Origin: CALMKX01 sp044869955
Lineage (GTDB): Bacteria > Acidobacteriota > Thermoanaerobaculia > Multivoradales > SZUA-115
Direction: 5' to 3'
Length of the DNA: 64,000 bases
Assembly (NCBI GenBank): GCA_044869955.1
Contig: JBIOYC010000060.1
Span: 1-64,000 of the forward strand
Shown here: positions 9,597-18,461 of the stretch, piece by piece
Position numbering within the stretch: the first letter of the stretch is position 1
Layout: every line of letters begins with the position of its first letter
Made by a program: the position numbers and the translations under genes
Notes under the pieces: model-generated
The model's database searches: none
The model's input: the letters and a program-made list of their open reading frames with translations, nothing else
What the model was told of the DNA's origin: nothing

Positions 9597-10760
9597 TCAC
9601 CCGACGAAGCGCAGGTAGAGCTGGCGGTACTGGTCCACCACCCGCTCTTGCTCGAAGCGCCCGACGGCGTTGCGGCGCGCGGCCTCGCCGAAGCGGGCGT
9701 GGCGAGCGGGATCCTGGAGCAGGGAGACAGCCGCCTCGGCCATGCCGTCGACGTCGGCCACGGGCAGGAGATAGCCGTCCTCGCCGTCGGTGACCACCTC
9801 GGGCAGGCCTCCGGCCCGGGCGCCGATCACCGGTACCTTGCAGGCCATGGCCTCGAGGGCCGCGAGGCCGAAAGACTCAGCGTCCGACGGCAGCAGGAAC
9901 AGGTCCGCACCCAGCAGCACCTCCTCGACCAGGGGCAGGTTGCCGATGAAGGTGATCGCACCGCAGATGCCCAGCTCGCGGCAGCGCTGGTCGACCTTGG
10001 CGCGGTCCGGCCCGTCGCCGACCAGGAGCAGGCGCGCCGGCACCCTGGCCTGGACTCGGTAGAAGGTCTCCACCACGTCCTGGACCCGCTTGACCGGCCG
10101 GAAGTTCGAGATGTGAACCAACAACCGCTCCCCGGGGGCCGCCCAGCGCCGTGCTCCGGGCTGCCGGCTCGCCCGCTCGTAGCGGCCGGGATCGATGAAG
10201 TTGGGGATCACCTCGATGTCGCGCGAGACGCCGATCTTCTCGTGGGTCTTTTCGGCCAGCCAGCGCGACACGGCGGTCACCCCGTCGCTCTCGAGGATGC
10301 CGAAGCGGGTGGTCTCGAGGTAGTTGGGGTCGTTGCCGACCAGGGTGATGTCCGTGCCGTGGAGGGTGGTGACCACCGGTAGCCGCTGGGGCGTGACGAT
10401 CTGGCGAGCGAGCACGGCCGAGACGGCGTTGGGCACCGCATAGTGGACGTGCAGCAGGTCCAGCCGCTCGCGCCGTGCCACCTCGACCATCTTGGTAGCG
10501 AGGGCGAGCTCGTAGGGTGGGTACTCGAAGAGGGGGTAATGCGGTACGACCACCTCGTGGTAGTGGAGGTTCTCGTAGAGCTCCGTCGAGACCTCGGCGT
10601 CGCGGCCTCGCAGGCTGCCACAGAGGCTGGAGAGCCGGGTGGGCAGGGCGTAGCTGATGACGTGGACCTGGTCGCCGCGGGAGGCCAGTGCCATGGCGAG
10701 CTCGGTCGCCACCACGCCCGAGCCGCCGTAGGTGGGGTAGCAGCTGATGCCGATCCTCAT
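9597..10760 (-). CDS. bshA: BshA, N-acetyl-alpha-D-glucosaminyl L-malate synthase
   Basis: BshA makes GlcNAc-malate from UDP-GlcNAc and L-malate, the first step of bacillithiol synthesis. This 387-residue GT4 enzyme shows the family-specific N terminus GISCYPTYGGSGVVATELA, FEYPPYELALATKM, LHVHYAVPNA, TTLHGTDITLVG, and the C-terminal nucleotide-sugar site SDAESFGLAALEAMACKVP. The match to characterised BshA proteins is strong. It overlaps bshB1 by 4 bp (ATGA), showing translational coupling. Confidence 0.95.
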   Translation of the reverse strand: MRIGISCYPTYGGSGVVATELAMALASRGDQVHVISYALPTRLSSLCGSLRGRDAEVSTELYENLHYHEVVVPHYPLFEYPPYELALATKMVEVARRERLDLLHVHYAVPNAVSAVLARQIVTPQRLPVVTTLHGTDITLVGNDPNYLETTRFGILESDGVTAVSRWLAEKTHEKIGVSRDIEVIPNFIDPGRYERASRQPGARRWAAPGERLLVHISNFRPVKRVQDVVETFYRVQARVPARLLLVGDGPDRAKVDQRCRELGICGAITFIGNLPLVEEVLLGADLFLLPSDAESFGLAALEAMACKVPVIGARAGGLPEVVTDGEDGYLLPVADVDGMAEAAVSLLQDPARHARFGEAARRNAVGRFEQERVVDQYRQLYLRFVG

Positions 10761-11488
10761 CGGATCCCCCCCGGCAGCAGGCTCATCGGGTCGGCCACCG
10801 CGAGTGGCAGCCGGGAGAAGAAGGGCTCACCAAAGGTGGCGCCGATCAGCTCCCCGAAATGCCGCGCACGACCTTCGACACCGAGGCGGAAGTCCGGGGT
10901 CGCCACCTTGGTCATCGGCTCAGCTCGGGTCACGCCCGGCTGGTGGATCTGGCTGCCATAGGCGTCGAGGGCGGCCTGCTTCTGCGCCCAGCCGGTGGTG
11001 ACGTCGACCACGAAGCTGGGGACGAAGAGGTCGTGCTGCATGTACGAGAAAACGGCGGCCGGGCGATGGGGCGTGCCCCCGCCGCCGCGGTAGGCGAGAC
11101 CGGCATAGAAGCAGGCCGATGCGACCAGCTGGTGGGCGCGACCGTGGTCCGGATGACGATCGGCGGGAGTCGGCCCCAGCACCAGCTCGGGTCGCAGGCG
11201 GCGCAGCACGGCGATGAGCTCGTCCTCCTCTGCCGTACCGAGGCGCAAGGCCGCGTCGCCGAAATCGAGCATCTCGAGCACCACCGCGCCGAGGGCCTGG
11301 GCCGCCGCCTCGGCCTCCCGCCGGCGCTCGGCCACCGTGCCGCGGGTGCCGGCCTCGCCGCGGGTCAAGTGGAGGATGCCCACCCGCCGCCCGCGCTGGG
11401 CGAGCACCGCCAGGGTGCCGCCGCAGCCCAGCTCGGCGTCGTCGGGGTGGGCGCCGATCGCCAGGACGTCCACGGTCTCGCTCACCAT
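10757..11488 (-). CDS. bshB1: BshB1, GlcNAc-malate deacetylase
   Basis: A 243-residue PIG-L/LmbE-family zinc deacetylase. The metal motif AHPDDAELGCGGT is at the N terminus and the HPDHGRAH motif holds the third ligand. In bacillithiol synthesis BshB removes the acetyl group from GlcNAc-malate to give GlcN-malate. BshB1 rather than another LmbE protein is inferred from its position between bshC and bshA and from segments such as GEAGTRGT and YMQHDLFVPSFVVDV. It is 8 bp downstream of bshC. Confidence 0.93.
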   Translation of the reverse strand: MVSETVDVLAIGAHPDDAELGCGGTLAVLAQRGRRVGILHLTRGEAGTRGTVAERRREAEAAAQALGAVVLEMLDFGDAALRLGTAEEDELIAVLRRLRPELVLGPTPADRHPDHGRAHQLVASACFYAGLAYRGGGGTPHRPAAVFSYMQHDLFVPSFVVDVTTGWAQKQAALDAYGSQIHQPGVTRAEPMTKVATPDFRLGVEGRARHFGELIGATFGEPFFSRLPLAVADPMSLLPGGIR

Positions 11489-11496
11489 CGGTCTCC

Positions 11497-13128
11497 CTAT
11501 TCGGCTCCGGGGCGGATCAGGTGGAGGTAGCGCGGATCGAGGCCGAGGTCGCGCAGCAGAGCCGGCACGAAGCGCTCACCATGGCGAGCCACGAACCAGG
11601 CCGTGGCGATCGCCCGCTCCTGCAACCGGCCGCCCGGCAGCAGGGTCTCCCGCAGCTGCTCGATGCGCCGGTGGGAGAGCTCGTCCCGGCGCGCGGCCGC
11701 GGCGGTGAGCTTCTCGCCGAAGGTGGTGAGCGCACGGTCGATCTGCTCGCGGGTCTTCTGCCAGGGGCCGTCGAGCCCGGGGTCGATGGCCAGGGTTCGC
11801 TCCCTCAGGGCATCGAGCTCGGCCACGATGCGCTCTCGAGCTCCTTCGGCGAGGTCGCCGCCCCGACCCGCGGCGAGACGGCGCTCGAGAGCGGCCCGGT
11901 CGCCGAGGATCTCGCCGAGCCCGACCGGCAGCCCGGCGAGCCAGGAGAGCTGCTTGCCTTCGACGACCGCCGCGCTGGGCCGGAGGGCGAGAGTGGATGG
12001 CGCCACCTCGACCACAGGGTAAGCCGCCGCCACCTGGGCCATGTAGGCAAGCTCGCCCGGGCCCAGCACGAAGACCGAGGTGCCGAGCACGGCGTCCTGG
12101 ACCACCGGCCGGGCGAGGACTCCCGGGCTGACCAGCAGGGGATTGTCGGCGATCGCCCCCAGCAGGTCGGCCGTCTCGAGTGGCGGGCGATCCACCCCGC
12201 GCAGGGTAAAACGGCCGTCCTCGTGCCCTTCGAGACGCCGGCGCCGGCCCTCGACCAACAAGAAGAGGGGCAAGGAGCCGGCCTGGAAGGACACCTGGGG
12301 CGAGTAGCCCCGGCTCGCCACCCGCTCCGTGGCCAGGGCATACGCCCGGTCGACCTCGCGCCAGCGCTCGACGAAACGGGCGAGGATCGGCCGCTGGGCG
12401 GCCTTGAGCTGCGGCAGCTGGGCATCGAGGAAAAGGGGGCTCCGGTCGCCCAACCAGGCGATGAGAAGCCGGGGGAAGGCCTCGCCGAAGCGGGCCGCCG
12501 GTCGCCACCACCGGGCTGCGGTCCGCCACGCCTCACGCCAGCCAGGCTGCTCGGAAAGGGTCTCCAGCTCGGCGAGCACGCCCTCGACCCCCGGACCGAC
12601 GCTGCGGGCACCGAGGGGCACGAGAGGCTCGGGGTCCTCGCCGAGGTCGAGGGTGCGGGCGCCGCCGGTCGCCGGGACGGCCATCCGGGCGGTCTCCGCG
12701 AAGTCGTGGTCCTCGGTCGCCATCCAGAAGATGGCCACCGCCGGCTGGCCCGCGGCCTCCAGGGCCTCTGCCCAGGCGACGGCAGCCACCGCCTTGACCA
12801 GGGTCAAGAGAGGCCCACCCAGGAGCCCCGGCTGCTGGCCGGTGACCACCACACGGGTGTGCGGGTCGGCGAGGCGCTCGGCCAGACGGGCCGCGGCCGG
12901 ATGGCCATAGGCGGTGTTGGTGGCGGCGAGGGCGGCAGCGATCGCCCGCCGATCCACCGCCGGGGGTGCCGGCGGCACGCCCCCGGGCTCGGCCCAGCCG
13001 AGCGGGGCGATCAGATCCCGGTCCCGGCCCTCGAGCAGGGCGGCGGAGAAGGAAGAGAGCAGGCCCGCCGAGACGAGGTCGATTCGCGGGTCGGTCTGTT
13101 GGGGGGCCTGGGGGAGGGGCTCGCTCAT
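11497..13128 (-). CDS. bshC: BshC, bacillithiol cysteine-adding enzyme
   Basis: BshC is thought to add cysteine to GlcN-malate to finish bacillithiol. The frame gives 543 residues, the normal BshC length, starting at the ATG at 13128. Recognisable segments are VVTGQQPGLLGGPLLTLVKA, FWMATEDHDFAE, a central Rossmann-like core, and a C-terminal coiled coil leading to QERAIATAWFVARHG. The same frame stays open upstream to 15030, but that part runs antisense to dusB and the methyltransferase and is not coding. It is 20 bp downstream of the methyltransferase gene and 8 bp upstream of bshB1. Confidence 0.93.
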   Translation of the reverse strand: MSEPLPQAPQQTDPRIDLVSAGLLSSFSAALLEGRDRDLIAPLGWAEPGGVPPAPPAVDRRAIAAALAATNTAYGHPAAARLAERLADPHTRVVVTGQQPGLLGGPLLTLVKAVAAVAWAEALEAAGQPAVAIFWMATEDHDFAETARMAVPATGGARTLDLGEDPEPLVPLGARSVGPGVEGVLAELETLSEQPGWREAWRTAARWWRPAARFGEAFPRLLIAWLGDRSPLFLDAQLPQLKAAQRPILARFVERWREVDRAYALATERVASRGYSPQVSFQAGSLPLFLLVEGRRRRLEGHEDGRFTLRGVDRPPLETADLLGAIADNPLLVSPGVLARPVVQDAVLGTSVFVLGPGELAYMAQVAAAYPVVEVAPSTLALRPSAAVVEGKQLSWLAGLPVGLGEILGDRAALERRLAAGRGGDLAEGARERIVAELDALRERTLAIDPGLDGPWQKTREQIDRALTTFGEKLTAAAARRDELSHRRIEQLRETLLPGGRLQERAIATAWFVARHGERFVPALLRDLGLDPRYLHLIRPGAE

Positions 13129-13148
13129 CGTGGAGTCTCGGAAGTCGG

Positions 13149-13868
13149 TCAACGGGAGCTGCGGGCGGCGAGGATCAGGCGGTCGCTTTCGGTCGAGTAG
13201 GTTGCGCCGGAGAAGTCGCCCCAGGTTTCGACCACCTCGAGCCCGGCCCAGCGGAGACCCTGGGCGACCTCCTCGTGGCGGTAGGCGCGGACGCTCTCGA
13301 GGAAGCTGCGTCCGGTGCCGTCCAGCTCGGTGAGGCGGATCCGCTTGTTGATCCGCTGGCGGGCGGCATCGTACCAGCGCTCGATGGTGACCTCGCGGCC
13401 ATCGAGGTCCCGCCGCTCGCGGGCTTTCAGGCCGCGGATGGCCGGCTCGGGATTGAACAGGTCGATCAGGAACCAGCCGCCGGGAGTGAGCACCCGCACC
13501 ACCTCCTCGATCACGCGGAAGTTCTCTCGCTCGCTCTCGAAGTAGCCGAAGGAGGTGAAGAAGTTGAGGACCCAGTCGAAGGTGGCGTCGGCAAAGGGCA
13601 AGGCGCGCATGTCGGCACCGACTCGCGGCAGGCCCGGCCGCTCGGCGAGCAGGGTCAGAGAGAGGTCGACGCCGATGGTCCTGAGACCCTGGCGGCAGAG
13701 CGATTCGGTGTGACGGCCCGCGCCGCAGGCGAGATCGAGCACCGCTCGTGGACGGCCGGGGCCCAGTCGCTCGATCACGAAGGCGACGTGCCGCTCCGCC
13801 TCCTCGAGGTCGCGATGGGCGTAGAGCTCGAGGTACTCGGCACCGAACCACTCCTTGTACCAGGCCAT
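13149..13868 (-). CDS. SAM-dependent methyltransferase leading the bacillithiol operon (NmbA candidate)
   Basis: A 239-residue class I methyltransferase. Motif I is VLDLACGAGRHT (about 43-54), the acidic end of strand 2 is GVDLS, and the post-motif region is GADMRALPFADATFDWVLNFF. It is the first gene of the run followed by bshC, bshB1 and bshA. Green sulfur bacteria make N-methylbacillithiol with a SAM methyltransferase called NmbA, so this gene is a good positional candidate for the same activity. That is inference, since generic methyltransferases look alike. TATGAT lies 8 nt before the ATG, so the operon may have a leaderless transcript. Confidence 0.8.
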   Translation of the reverse strand: MAWYKEWFGAEYLELYAHRDLEEAERHVAFVIERLGPGRPRAVLDLACGAGRHTESLCRQGLRTIGVDLSLTLLAERPGLPRVGADMRALPFADATFDWVLNFFTSFGYFESERENFRVIEEVVRVLTPGGWFLIDLFNPEPAIRGLKARERRDLDGREVTIERWYDAARQRINKRIRLTELDGTGRSFLESVRAYRHEEVAQGLRWAGLEVVETWGDFSGATYSTESDRLILAARSSR

Positions 13869-13876
13869 GCACGCCG

Positions 13877-13908
13877 ATCATAGCCCGGGCCTTCGCCCGC
13901 GATATCCT
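13877..13908. promoter_or_regulatory. Divergent -10 elements between the methyltransferase and a small membrane protein gene
   Basis: The two ATGs are divergent and only 47 bp apart. On the minus strand TATGAT (13882-13877) ends 8 nt before the methyltransferase ATG. On the plus strand TATCCT (13903-13908) ends 7 nt before the ATG at 13916. Neither has a good -35. Both would give leaderless or near-leaderless mRNAs, and polymerase bound at one would likely hinder the other. Confidence 0.4.
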
Positions 13909-13915
13909 TCGCCCC

Positions 13916-14191
13916 ATGCAGCGCCGACGGCTCTCCGCGGTTGCTTTCCTGCTCGGCTTCCTGCTCCACAGCGTGGTGGTGGCGACGGTGTGGCTGCGCT
14001 GGGGGGCCGGGCTCAAGAGCCTGCTCCTGGTGTGGATGGATGCGCCGTGGTCGCTGCTCTGGCTGGGCGCGCCCGCCGAGCGGCTGCTCCCCCTCTCTCT
14101 GCTGGTGGGCGGGTTGTGGTGGGGTGCCGTGACCGGCCTGCTGACCTTCGCCTTCGGCCGGCTCACGGCCGTGCGCCCCGCCCCCCCATGA
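13916..14191 (+). CDS. Small membrane protein, unknown function
   Basis: A 91-residue hydrophobic protein with a basic N terminus (MQRRR) and about three membrane segments (AVAFLLGFLLHSVVVATVW, a central segment around SLLLVWMDAPWSLLWL, LLPLSLLVGGLWWGAVTGLLTF). I do not recognise a family. It overlaps dusB by 4 bp (ATGA), which supports that it is real and translated together with dusB. Confidence 0.65.
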   Translation: MQRRRLSAVAFLLGFLLHSVVVATVWLRWGAGLKSLLLVWMDAPWSLLWLGAPAERLLPLSLLVGGLWWGAVTGLLTFAFGRLTAVRPAPP

Positions 14192-15180
14192 TCCCCGCGC
14201 TGCGACTCGGGAGTCTCGCCGTCGACCCACCCCTGCTGCTCGCGCCCATGGCCGGCATCACGGATCGGGACTTCCGCCTCCTGCTGCGCCGCATCGGCGG
14301 CGTGGGGCTGGTTGCCATGGAGTTCGTCTCCGCTCGCGGCATTGTCCGGGGTGAGGAGAGGACCTGGAAGCTCCTGGCCATGAGCCCCGAGGAGCGCCCC
14401 CTGGCGATCCAGATCTACGGCGCGGACCCCCTGGCCATGGCCGAGGCCGCGCGGGTCGCCGAGGCGAGCGGGGCGGACGTCTGCGACATCAACATGGGCT
14501 GTCCGGCGAACAAGATCCTGAAGGGCTGCGCCGGCGCCGCCTTGATGGGGGACCTCGCCCTCGCCCAGCGGATCATCGCCGCCGTTCGGCGGGCCACCCG
14601 GCTGCCGGTGACGGTGAAGTTCCGGCTCGGCCTGGACGACCGGCGCCAGAGCTACCTCGAGCTGGGCCGCCTCTGCGAGGGGGAAGGTGCGGCCGCCGTC
14701 GCCGTGCACGCACGCACGGCGCGGCAGATGTTCTCGGGCCGGGCCGACTGGTCGCGCATCGCGCGGCTCAAGGAAGCGCTCTCGATCCCGGTGGTCGGCA
14801 ACGGCGACGTCGAGACTCCCGACGATGCCCTGCGCCTCTTCGCCGAGACCGGCTGCGACGCCGTGATGATCGGGCGAGGTGCGACCGCCAACCCTTGGAT
14901 CTTCCGCCAGATCGCCGCCCGCCTCGCGGGCCGCAGGGACCTCGATCCTTCGCTCCCCGAGCGGGCCGCCCTGATCCGCAGCCACTTCCAGACCGTGGTT
15001 GAGAACGAGGGCCCCGGGGACGACCTGCACAAGCTGCGTACCTTCACCCGCTGGTACAGCTTCGGCCTGCCGGAAGGGCTCGCCCTGCGGCGGCAGATCG
15101 GTGGCTTCATGGACGTGCCGAGCCTGCTCGCCGGGGTGGATCGCTTCCTCGACGAGCAGGCGACGCGAGAGGCGGCGTGA
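14188..15180 (+). CDS. dusB: tRNA-dihydrouridine synthase, DusB type
   Basis: A 330-residue FMN-dependent enzyme that reduces uridine to dihydrouridine in the tRNA D-loop. Evidence: the N-terminal LLLAPMAGITDRDFR, the catalytic-cysteine motif NMGCPANKILK, HARTARQMFSGRADW, the FMN phosphate site VVGNGDVET...VMIGRGATANPW, and a C-terminal helical tRNA-binding domain. It is translationally coupled to genes on both sides, with ATGA upstream and TGATG downstream. Confidence 0.94.
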   Translation: MIPALRLGSLAVDPPLLLAPMAGITDRDFRLLLRRIGGVGLVAMEFVSARGIVRGEERTWKLLAMSPEERPLAIQIYGADPLAMAEAARVAEASGADVCDINMGCPANKILKGCAGAALMGDLALAQRIIAAVRRATRLPVTVKFRLGLDDRRQSYLELGRLCEGEGAAAVAVHARTARQMFSGRADWSRIARLKEALSIPVVGNGDVETPDDALRLFAETGCDAVMIGRGATANPWIFRQIAARLAGRRDLDPSLPERAALIRSHFQTVVENEGPGDDLHKLRTFTRWYSFGLPEGLALRRQIGGFMDVPSLLAGVDRFLDEQATREAA

Positions 15181-15662
15181 TGGCCGAGGGCACAGCCGAG
15201 ATCTTCGAGTGCACCATCGCCGCGCCAGAGGCGGAGGTGCGCACGCTGCTCGCGAAGACCGCGGAGCTCTGGGGCGGAGAGCTCGACTCCGCGAACGGCG
15301 AGGTCACCTTGCCGGTGGCTGCGGGCATGTACCAGGGCTGGGTCCGCTGTCGTTCGAAGGTCACCGCCGGGGAGGGGGAGACGCACGTCGAGCTCACGGT
15401 GGTGGCGAAGGCCTATCGCCTCCGGGGCCGAGCGGCGGTGGTCCTGGCGATCGCCCTCGCGGGAGCCCTGGTGGCCATCGCCTGGCCGTTCTACCCGGCG
15501 CTCCTGCCCCTGGCTCCGCTCGGCGTCGGGCTGGTCATCGCGGCGTGGTTCCTGGTCATCGCCCGCCTCGCCACCTCGAGCCCCGCGGACTATCTGGCTG
15601 AAATCACCCGCTTTGCCGAGGGCGAGGTGCCGTTTCCCGATCTGGAGGAGCGAAGGGAATAG
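15180..15662 (+). CDS. Two-TM membrane protein of unknown function
   Basis: A 160-residue protein with a soluble N-terminal ~80 residues (strand-rich, EIFECTIAAPEAEVRTLL), then two adjacent membrane helices (VVLAIALAGALVAIAWPFY and LGVGLVIAAWFLVIARLA) and a short acidic tail. No family was recognised. The ATG at 15180 shares one base with the dusB stop codon; GTG at 15177 is an alternative start. A short GGACC/GGTCC hairpin with a CTCG loop sits directly after the stop. Confidence 0.65.
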   Translation: MAEGTAEIFECTIAAPEAEVRTLLAKTAELWGGELDSANGEVTLPVAAGMYQGWVRCRSKVTAGEGETHVELTVVAKAYRLRGRAAVVLAIALAGALVAIAWPFYPALLPLAPLGVGLVIAAWFLVIARLATSSPADYLAEITRFAEGEVPFPDLEERRE

Positions 15663-15706
15663 GACCCTCGGGTCCCCTGTTACCGTTGTCGGTTCTTTGG
15701 CAACTC

Positions 15707-16062
15707 GGGGGCGTACCGGTTTCGACGGGGAACAGGCGGGGCGGGGGCTGCGTGCCGAGCTCGGTGCTCGTACACAGCCGAAAAAACACAAAAGCCAACG
15801 ACAACCTGGCTCTCGCGGCCTAAAAAACGGCTGCGACGCATCTCAGAAGCGTTCGACTCGCGACGCCCTGAGATGTGACACTTCAAGCGAGTCGGAGAGC
15901 GTGATTTGCCCTGCGTCACGCTCCGACACACAGCGGGGCTGGCCTGCTGGTTCGGTGCCTTCTTCCTGGACCGGCGGGCGAGAACTTCGAAGAAGGCTAC
16001 GCACGTAGATGCCACCGTGACGCGTTTTCCGGACGTGGGTTCGACTCCCACCGCCTCCACCA
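15707..16062 (+). ncRNA. ssrA: tmRNA
   Basis: The 5' sequence GGGGGCG pairs with CGCCTCC next to the encoded ACCA end, forming the tRNA-like acceptor stem. The conserved CGGTTTCGACGGGG follows the 5' end, and GTGGGTTCGACTCCCAC forms the T arm at the 3' end. Between them lie the tag reading frame and pseudoknot-rich sequence. Length is 356 nt and CCA is encoded. tmRNA with SmpB rescues stalled ribosomes by adding a degradation tag. Confidence 0.96.
15794..15823 (+). other. tmRNA proteolysis-tag reading frame
   Basis: The frame GCC-AAC-GAC-AAC-CTG-GCT-CTC-GCG-GCC-TAA encodes ANDNLALAA. It ends in the hydrophobic ALAA-type degron recognised by ClpXP-like proteases and starts with the common Ala resume codon. 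The tag is short, and the exact resume codon is inferred by analogy to known tmRNAs. Confidence 0.85.
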
Positions 16063-16099
16063 ACTTGCCATCCTCCGCCAGCAACCTTCAGAAAACCCC

Positions 16100-17134
16100 T
16101 CACTCGCGCTGCTTGGCGCGCTTCAGGCTCTCCGTGTAGGGCGGCCGCAGCACACCGACCTCCGTGACGATCGCCGTGATCAGCTCGTTCGGCGTGACGT
16201 CGAAGGCGAGGTTCAAGGCGTCGCTGCCTGCGGGCGCGACCACCACGCCGAAGACCTCGCGCACCTCCTCGGGTGAGCGCTCCTCGATCGGGATCCCGGA
16301 GCCGTCGGGCAAGTCGAGATCTACGGTCGATCGCGGCGCCGCCACGTAGAAGGGCACTCCGTGACGGGCGGCCAGCACGGCCACCGTGTAGGTGCCGATC
16401 TTGTTCGCGGTGTCGCCGTTGGCGGCGATGCGATCCGCCCCCACCACCACCCGTTCGACCAGCCCACGGGACATCAGGGCACCGACGCTCGAGTCCGTCA
16501 CCAGGCGGTGGGGGATGCCGAGGCGGGCGAGCTCCCAGGCGGTCAGCCGCGCACCCTGGAGCAAGGGACGGGTCTCGTCCACCCACACCTGAGCCACCTT
16601 GCCCAGGCGCCAGGCGGCCTGGATCACGCCGAGGGCGGTGCCGAAGCCGGCGGTGGCCAGGGCCCCGGCGTTGCAGTGGGTGAGCACCCGGTCTCCGGAA
16701 GTGAAGAGGGATGCGCCGTGCTCTCCCAGCGCGCGGTTGGCGGCCACGTCCTCCTCGCGGAGCCGCTCGGCCCAGGCGAGGAGGGCCGTGCGGGCGGTGG
16801 CCGATCCCCGGGTTCTTGTGTCGGCGAAGACCTGCCGGCCCTGGTCCAAGGCCCAGCGCAGATTCACGGCGGTGGGGCGGGTCCCGGCGAGGAGCTCCCA
16901 GGCGTCCTGGAAGTGGCGGTCGAGGTTCTGCCCGGCGCCGTCGATGGCCAGGACCAGGCCAAAGGCCGCGGCCACACCGATGGCCGGCGCTCCCCGCACC
17001 GCGAGCCGCCGGATCGCCTCGGCCACCTGTTCGGGGCGGGTGCAGCGGAGCCAGGTCTCCTCGCGGGGAAGCCGCGCCTGGTCGAGGAGCAGCAGGGCAT
17101 CGTCCTGCCACCGGATCGGGCTGAAGTCGTCCAT
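16100..17134 (-). CDS. mtnA: Methylthioribose-1-phosphate isomerase
   Basis: MtnA isomerises 5-methylthioribose 1-phosphate to the ribulose form in methionine salvage. The 344-residue protein has the eIF2B-like fold with the N-terminal RCTRPEQVAEAIRRLAVRGAPAIG motif (split here as CTRPEQ and AVRGAPAIG), the catalytic Cys154 in THCNAGALAT and Asp234 in VVVGADRIAANGDTANKIGT. These motifs separate MtnA from regulatory eIF2B subunits. It is divergent from the Cys/Met PLP enzyme, and TAGAAT lies about 38 nt upstream of the start. No other mtn genes are in the window. Confidence 0.92.
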   Translation of the reverse strand: MDDFSPIRWQDDALLLLDQARLPREETWLRCTRPEQVAEAIRRLAVRGAPAIGVAAAFGLVLAIDGAGQNLDRHFQDAWELLAGTRPTAVNLRWALDQGRQVFADTRTRGSATARTALLAWAERLREEDVAANRALGEHGASLFTSGDRVLTHCNAGALATAGFGTALGVIQAAWRLGKVAQVWVDETRPLLQGARLTAWELARLGIPHRLVTDSSVGALMSRGLVERVVVGADRIAANGDTANKIGTYTVAVLAARHGVPFYVAAPRSTVDLDLPDGSGIPIEERSPEEVREVFGVVVAPAGSDALNLAFDVTPNELITAIVTEVGVLRPPYTESLKRAKQRE

Positions 17135-17264
17135 GGGCGTCGCCGTGTCGTTATCTGGGTCGCAAGGCGTCGATTCTACTCTCGGGGTGAAGGGCCCCGG
17201 ACCGCCTGGTAGACTCCCGGCACGTCCGAACGGACTTCACGCGAGCACCTCGGGGAGGTAGCGC

Positions 17265-18434
17265 TTGACCAAGGATTCACCCCAGCACGGTTTTGCCACG
17301 CTTGCGATCCACGGCGGCCAGGAGCCCGACCCCTCGACCGGATCGGTCACCGTCCCCATCTACCAGACCTCGACCTACGTACAGGACGGCCTGGGCGAGA
17401 ACCGGGGCTACGAGTACGCCCGCGGCCAGAATCCAACGCGCGCTGCTCTCGAGCGCAACATTGCTCTGCTCGAGGAAGGTGTGGCCGGCCACGCCTTCGC
17501 GTCGGGGATGGCGGCGATCTCGGCCCTGCTCTCCCTGGTGCGCTCGGGCGAGAAGGTGGTGGCCTCACGCACCGTCTACGGTGGAACCTATCGCTACTTC
17601 AGCCGTGTCCTCGACCGCACCGGCATCGAGTTCCGGTGGATCGACAGCACGAACCTCGACGCGGTGGCGGCGGCGGTCGACGAGCGCACGCGGCTGGTCT
17701 ACCTCGAGACTCCCACCAACCCCCTGATGGAGATCACCGACCTCGCGGCGGTGGCGGAGATCGCCCACGCCCGGGGCGCCCTGGTGGCGGTGGACAACAC
17801 CTTCCTCTCCCCCTACCTCCAGAAGCCCTTGACTCTGGGGGCCGACGTGGTGGTGCACTCGGCCACGAAGTTCCTCAACGGCCACTCGGACTGCCTGGGG
17901 GGTCTGCTGGTCAGCCGCTCGCCCGAGCTCGCGGAGTGGCTGGCTTTCGTCCAGAAGTCAGCCGGCGCCATTCTCGGCCCCTTCGACAGCTTCCTGATCC
18001 TGCGCGGCATCAAGACTCTGGGGGTACGCATGGAGCGGCACGAGGCGAACACTCGCCAGCTCGTCCACCTCCTGAGCCACCACCCGGCCGTGAGGAAGGT
18101 GCTCTACCCCGGGCAGCCCGAGCATCCCGGGCATGCCGTGCACTGCCGCCAGGCGCGGGGGTTCGGCGGCGTGCTCTCCATCGAGCTCGGCAGCTTCGCC
18201 CGGGCCAAGGCATTCCTCGAGGCACTGCGGCTGTTCGCACTGGCCGAGAGCCTGGGGGGCGTCGAGTCCCTGGCCTCGCATCCCGCGCTGATGACCCACG
18301 CCTCGATGCCGGCCGAAGCCCGCGAGGGGCTCGGCATCACGGACGGTTTGGTGCGGCTGTCGGTGGGAATCGAGGAGGTGGACGACCTGCTGGTGGACGT
18401 GGATCAGGCTCTGGCGGCGGCCGCGCGGGCCTGA
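17265..18434 (+). CDS. Cys/Met-metabolism PLP enzyme (cystathionine gamma-synthase/lyase type)
   Basis: A 389-residue fold-type I PLP enzyme of the trans-sulfuration family. Motifs: YQTSTYVQ, YEYARGQNPTR, FASGMAAIS, the cofactor segment AVDNTFLSPYLQKPL, and the PLP lysine Lys202 in HSATKFLNGHSD. Synthase, beta-lyase and gamma-lyase members cannot be separated safely by eye. The start is TTG with GGGGAGG 8 nt upstream, and an extended -10 (TGG-TAGACT, 17207-17215) precedes it. Divergence from mtnA suggests a link to methionine metabolism. Confidence 0.88.
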   Translation: MTKDSPQHGFATLAIHGGQEPDPSTGSVTVPIYQTSTYVQDGLGENRGYEYARGQNPTRAALERNIALLEEGVAGHAFASGMAAISALLSLVRSGEKVVASRTVYGGTYRYFSRVLDRTGIEFRWIDSTNLDAVAAAVDERTRLVYLETPTNPLMEITDLAAVAEIAHARGALVAVDNTFLSPYLQKPLTLGADVVVHSATKFLNGHSDCLGGLLVSRSPELAEWLAFVQKSAGAILGPFDSFLILRGIKTLGVRMERHEANTRQLVHLLSHHPAVRKVLYPGQPEHPGHAVHCRQARGFGGVLSIELGSFARAKAFLEALRLFALAESLGGVESLASHPALMTHASMPAEAREGLGITDGLVRLSVGIEEVDDLLVDVDQALAAAARA

Positions 18435-18461
18435 TCGGCAGCGGCGAGGGGCTCGGCGGGT

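Noticed and set aside
13129..15030. N-terminal extension of bshC to 1177 codons
   Set aside because: The extension is antisense to dusB and runs through the methyltransferase gene; BshC homology begins at 13128.
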